A stretch of DNA of 8,185 nt from an uncultured Fimbriimonadales bacterium (GTDB lineage Bacteria > Armatimonadota > Fimbriimonadia > Fimbriimonadales > GBS-DC): the NCBI GenBank assembly GCA_937925775.1, contig CALAMM010000201.1, positions 1 to 8,185 of the forward strand, written 5' to 3'. Positions within the stretch are counted from its first letter, which is position 1. Each line of letters begins with the position of its first letter. The notes under the pieces are model-generated. The model searched no databases and was not told the origin of the DNA. It saw only the letters and a program-made list of their open reading frames with translations. Below, piece by piece: positions 6,145 through 8,185 of this stretch. The position numbers were made by a program, and so were the translations under genes.

Positions 6145-7833
6145 ATGGCGCGACCGCTGGGCTACTGGATGCTGGTGCTGCACACGCACATCCCCTATGT
6201 GTTATCGCACGGCAAATCGCCTCACGGAACCGACTGGCTCAGTGAGAGTCTCGTGGAGTGCTACCTCCCCCTGTATGACCTGACGAACCGCTTGCAGCAG
6301 CGAGGCATCCCCGCCCGCTATACCATCAGTTTCACGCCGATTCTGCAGGAGCAGCTCGCCGACGCCGAGTTTCAGGCGGAAGCCCGCGCCTACATGGACG
6401 CCAAAATCGCCGCTGCGCAGGACGATACCCGCTATTTCCTACAGCGTGGCGAACGCTGGATGGCGGGGTTGGCGTATCTCTGGCAGACATATTTCGCCGC
6501 GCAGCGGTCGCGCTATGACCAACTCGGTGGCGATCTCCTCGGCGCGTTTCGGCAGTTTCAAGACGCAGGGCTGATTGAGATCGCGACCAGCGCAGCGACA
6601 CACGGCTACCTGCCGCTGATTGGACGCGATGAGTGCGTGCGAGCGCAGGTGCAGCTGGGCGTGCGAACCTACCAGAAGCATTTCGGGCGTGTGCCGCGCG
6701 GCTTCTGGCTCCCTGAATGCGCCTACCGACCTGCCTACCGCTGGTTGCCGCCGACCGCTCAAGAGATATTACCTGCCGCCGAACGCGCAGGCATCGAACA
6801 GTTCCTCAGTGAAGCAGGTATCGGCTACTTTTTTGTGGACACGCACATGCTGCGCGGTGGAACGCCGCTGGGCACCTACTGGGATCGGTTCCCCGCGCTG
6901 CGCCAGATTTACGAGCAGTTCGCGGCGCACTACCGCGCGGAGCAGGCTGAGCGCACGCCCTATCGCGCTTACCGCGTGCCTGCGCCCGCGCCGCTGGCTG
7001 TGTTCGCTCGCGACCCCGCCACCACCCTCCAGGTCTGGAGCGGCGAGCATGGCTACCCTGGCGATGCACGCTACCTGGAGTTCCACAAAATGCGCTACCC
7101 CGGACGCTTGCGCTACTGGCGCGTGAGCGAGAACAAAGCCGACCTCGGCGCGAAACAGCCCTATGTGCCCTATGACGCCTTCGAAGCCGTGCAAGCGCAC
7201 GCCGACCATTTCATCAGCCTACTCAAGCAAACACTCTGGGCACACTACCAAGCGACAGGCGCGCCCGGCGTGGTGGTCTCAATGTACGATACCGAGCTGT
7301 TCGGACACTGGTGGCGTGAGGGACCTGAGTGGCTTTACTGCGTGATTAGCCGCCTTGCTGCCGACCCCGACATCGAGATGCTCACGGGCAGCGAGTACCT
7401 GCAGAAGTTCCCCCCCAAGGAGGTCGTGTTCCTTCCTGAAGGCTCGTGGGGCGAGGGCGGCTCACACCTAATCTGGCTCAACGAGAACACGCTCTGGGTG
7501 TGGGACGCCCTCTATCGAGCAGAGGCACGCTTCTTGAGCCTGCTCCAGCGCCACCGTGCCTGCACCAATCTGCAGCCCTATCTGCAACAGCTTGCACGCG
7601 AGCTGCTGCTGGCGCAAGCCTCCGACTGGACATTCCTCATCACCACTGGCACGGCACGCGACTATGCCGAAACCCGCCTCGCCGACCACCTGCGTCGCTT
7701 CGAGAGCATCGCTACACTGGTGGAGATGCTGGCGAACGGCGAGGTGCCCAGCCCCGAGCTAACCCGCGTGTACCAAGAGAGCCTCCAGCGCGACGCCGTG
7801 TTTGCGGAGTTGGAGTTGAACCTTTGGGAATAA
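6145..7833 (+). CDS. GH57 1,4-alpha-glucan branching enzyme
   Basis: A 562-residue cytosolic glycoside hydrolase family 57 enzyme of the DUF1957-containing branching-enzyme type. It is expected to cut alpha-1,4 glucan chains and re-attach them by alpha-1,6 links during glycogen synthesis. The N-terminal barrel starts with LVLHTHIPYVLSHG (10-23), the family's HxH motif. Next come ATHGYLPL (151-158) and GFWLPECAY (186-194) with the catalytic nucleophile E191. WSGEHGYPGD (298-307) and YDTELFGHWW (381-390) follow; D382 is the expected acid/base. The C-terminal helical domain includes the SWGEGGSHLIWLNENT stretch (434-449). Length and motif order match the Thermus and Thermococcus branching enzymes, so it looks complete and active. 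The ATG at 6145 leaves only five residues before the first strand, as in relatives. No glycogen genes lie next to it here. GH57 amylase or 4-alpha-glucanotransferase are less likely alternatives. Confidence 0.93.
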   Translation: MARPLGYWMLVLHTHIPYVLSHGKSPHGTDWLSESLVECYLPLYDLTNRLQQRGIPARYTISFTPILQEQLADAEFQAEARAYMDAKIAAAQDDTRYFLQRGERWMAGLAYLWQTYFAAQRSRYDQLGGDLLGAFRQFQDAGLIEIATSAATHGYLPLIGRDECVRAQVQLGVRTYQKHFGRVPRGFWLPECAYRPAYRWLPPTAQEILPAAERAGIEQFLSEAGIGYFFVDTHMLRGGTPLGTYWDRFPALRQIYEQFAAHYRAEQAERTPYRAYRVPAPAPLAVFARDPATTLQVWSGEHGYPGDARYLEFHKMRYPGRLRYWRVSENKADLGAKQPYVPYDAFEAVQAHADHFISLLKQTLWAHYQATGAPGVVVSMYDTELFGHWWREGPEWLYCVISRLAADPDIEMLTGSEYLQKFPPKEVVFLPEGSWGEGGSHLIWLNENTLWVWDALYRAEARFLSLLQRHRACTNLQPYLQQLARELLLAQASDWTFLITTGTARDYAETRLADHLRRFESIATLVEMLANGEVPSPELTRVYQESLQRDAVFAELELNLWE

Positions 7834-7908
7834 TCGCGCCCGCCTCCCCTACCGCAGGGTGCGCGGCGAAAAAGTCCCTCCTGCGCCGAAAGCAGTCGCA
7901 AGAGAGGC

Positions 7909-8185
7909 TCAGTTAGAGTGTGCCATCGGTATAGGCACGCGCTCCAGCATCGTCTTGGTCAAATGCGGCGTCAGGTCGCGATACAACGACTGCAGATACC
8001 CCTGCACCCGCTCACTGTTCAAATAACGCTCCAACGCCGACCAGTCCACTTGCACCCCCGCACGCGGCACAAGGTGATACTCCTCACGCCACGGATAACA
8101 CCGCCAATCCACCGCACACACCAACCGCGCCCCCTTCGTGTGCCCCACCACCAAGTGCGGCGTGCCGTAAAACGCCCTGAGCCGC
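7909..8185 (-). CDS. C-terminal part of a probable N6-adenine DNA methyltransferase / R-M protein (partial)
   Basis: The minus-strand frame is open from the right edge to a TGA at 7911-7909, giving the last 91 residues of a longer protein; the start lies outside the window. An in-frame TTG at 8154 is not a credible start, because the frame continues upstream with sensible residues (FYGTPHLVVGHTKG). The segment looks like the end of a target-recognition region of Eco57I/TaqI-like adenine methyltransferases: EEYHLVPRAG, then the LNS motif in YLNSERVQGYLQSLY, then LTPHLTKTMLERVPIP. No catalytic NPPY motif is in view, so the assignment rests on this tail alone. It converges on the branching enzyme with a 75-nt gap that holds no clear terminator. 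A type I specificity or methylase subunit, or a BREX/PglX-like protein, are alternatives. Confidence 0.55.
   Translation of the reverse strand, partial: RLRAFYGTPHLVVGHTKGARLVCAVDWRCYPWREEYHLVPRAGVQVDWSALERYLNSERVQGYLQSLYRDLTPHLTKTMLERVPIPMAHSN

Noticed and set aside
7410..7416. Run of seven C that might cause slippage or a frameshift
   Set aside because: The GH57 frame reads straight through (KFPPKEV) and the protein is full length, so no frameshift is indicated.
7847..7888. Possible terminator hairpins after the GH57 gene (7847-7859 and 7864-7888)
   Set aside because: Stems are only 4-5 bp, the second has a 15-nt loop, and no T-run follows on the plus strand; too weak to call.

Overview
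The window is a gene-dense bacterial chromosome segment of high GC, roughly 60% in the genes by eye. It carries six recognisable protein genes, five complete and one cut by the right edge, plus a 497-base left end with no supported gene. The set (GH57 alpha-glucan branching enzyme, YjbQ/UPF0047 protein, CutA, PhoD-type phosphatase, exported M24 peptidase, large secreted orphan) and the leaderless-looking starts would suit a thermophilic bacterium of the Armatimonadota or a similar deep-branching group. That placement is inference only; no rRNA or marker gene is present.

Layout. 1-497: no convincing gene; an AT-rich stretch with -10-like hexamers is followed by a GC-rich part with a strong hairpin at 392-432. 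498-1853 (+): exported PhoD-family alkaline phosphatase/phosphodiesterase. 1884-2300 (+) and 2312-4402 (+): a YjbQ-family protein followed 11 nt later by a 696-residue secreted protein of unknown function with an STN-like N-terminal region. 4399-4731 (-) and 4783-6093 (-): a CutA-like protein downstream of an exported M24 Xaa-Pro aminopeptidase, probably one transcription unit. The unknown gene and cutA meet tail to tail with overlapping stop codons. 6145-7833 (+): GH57 1,4-alpha-glucan branching enzyme, divergent from the peptidase across 51 nt. 7909-8185 (-): C-terminal end of what looks like an N6-adenine DNA methyltransferase or restriction-modification protein running off the window.

The genes do not form one pathway. 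They are mostly housekeeping or exported functions: phosphate-ester hydrolysis, a possible thiamine-phosphate synthase side activity, peptide turnover, metal tolerance and glycogen branching. The clearest shared signal is regulatory. All four genes that can head a transcription unit (phosphatase, YjbQ, peptidase, branching enzyme) have a TANNNT-like -10 hexamer ending only 6-8 nt before the ATG, which predicts leaderless mRNAs. The operon-internal 696-residue gene instead has a clear Shine-Dalgarno sequence. I saw no CRISPR array, tRNA, rRNA or insertion sequence.
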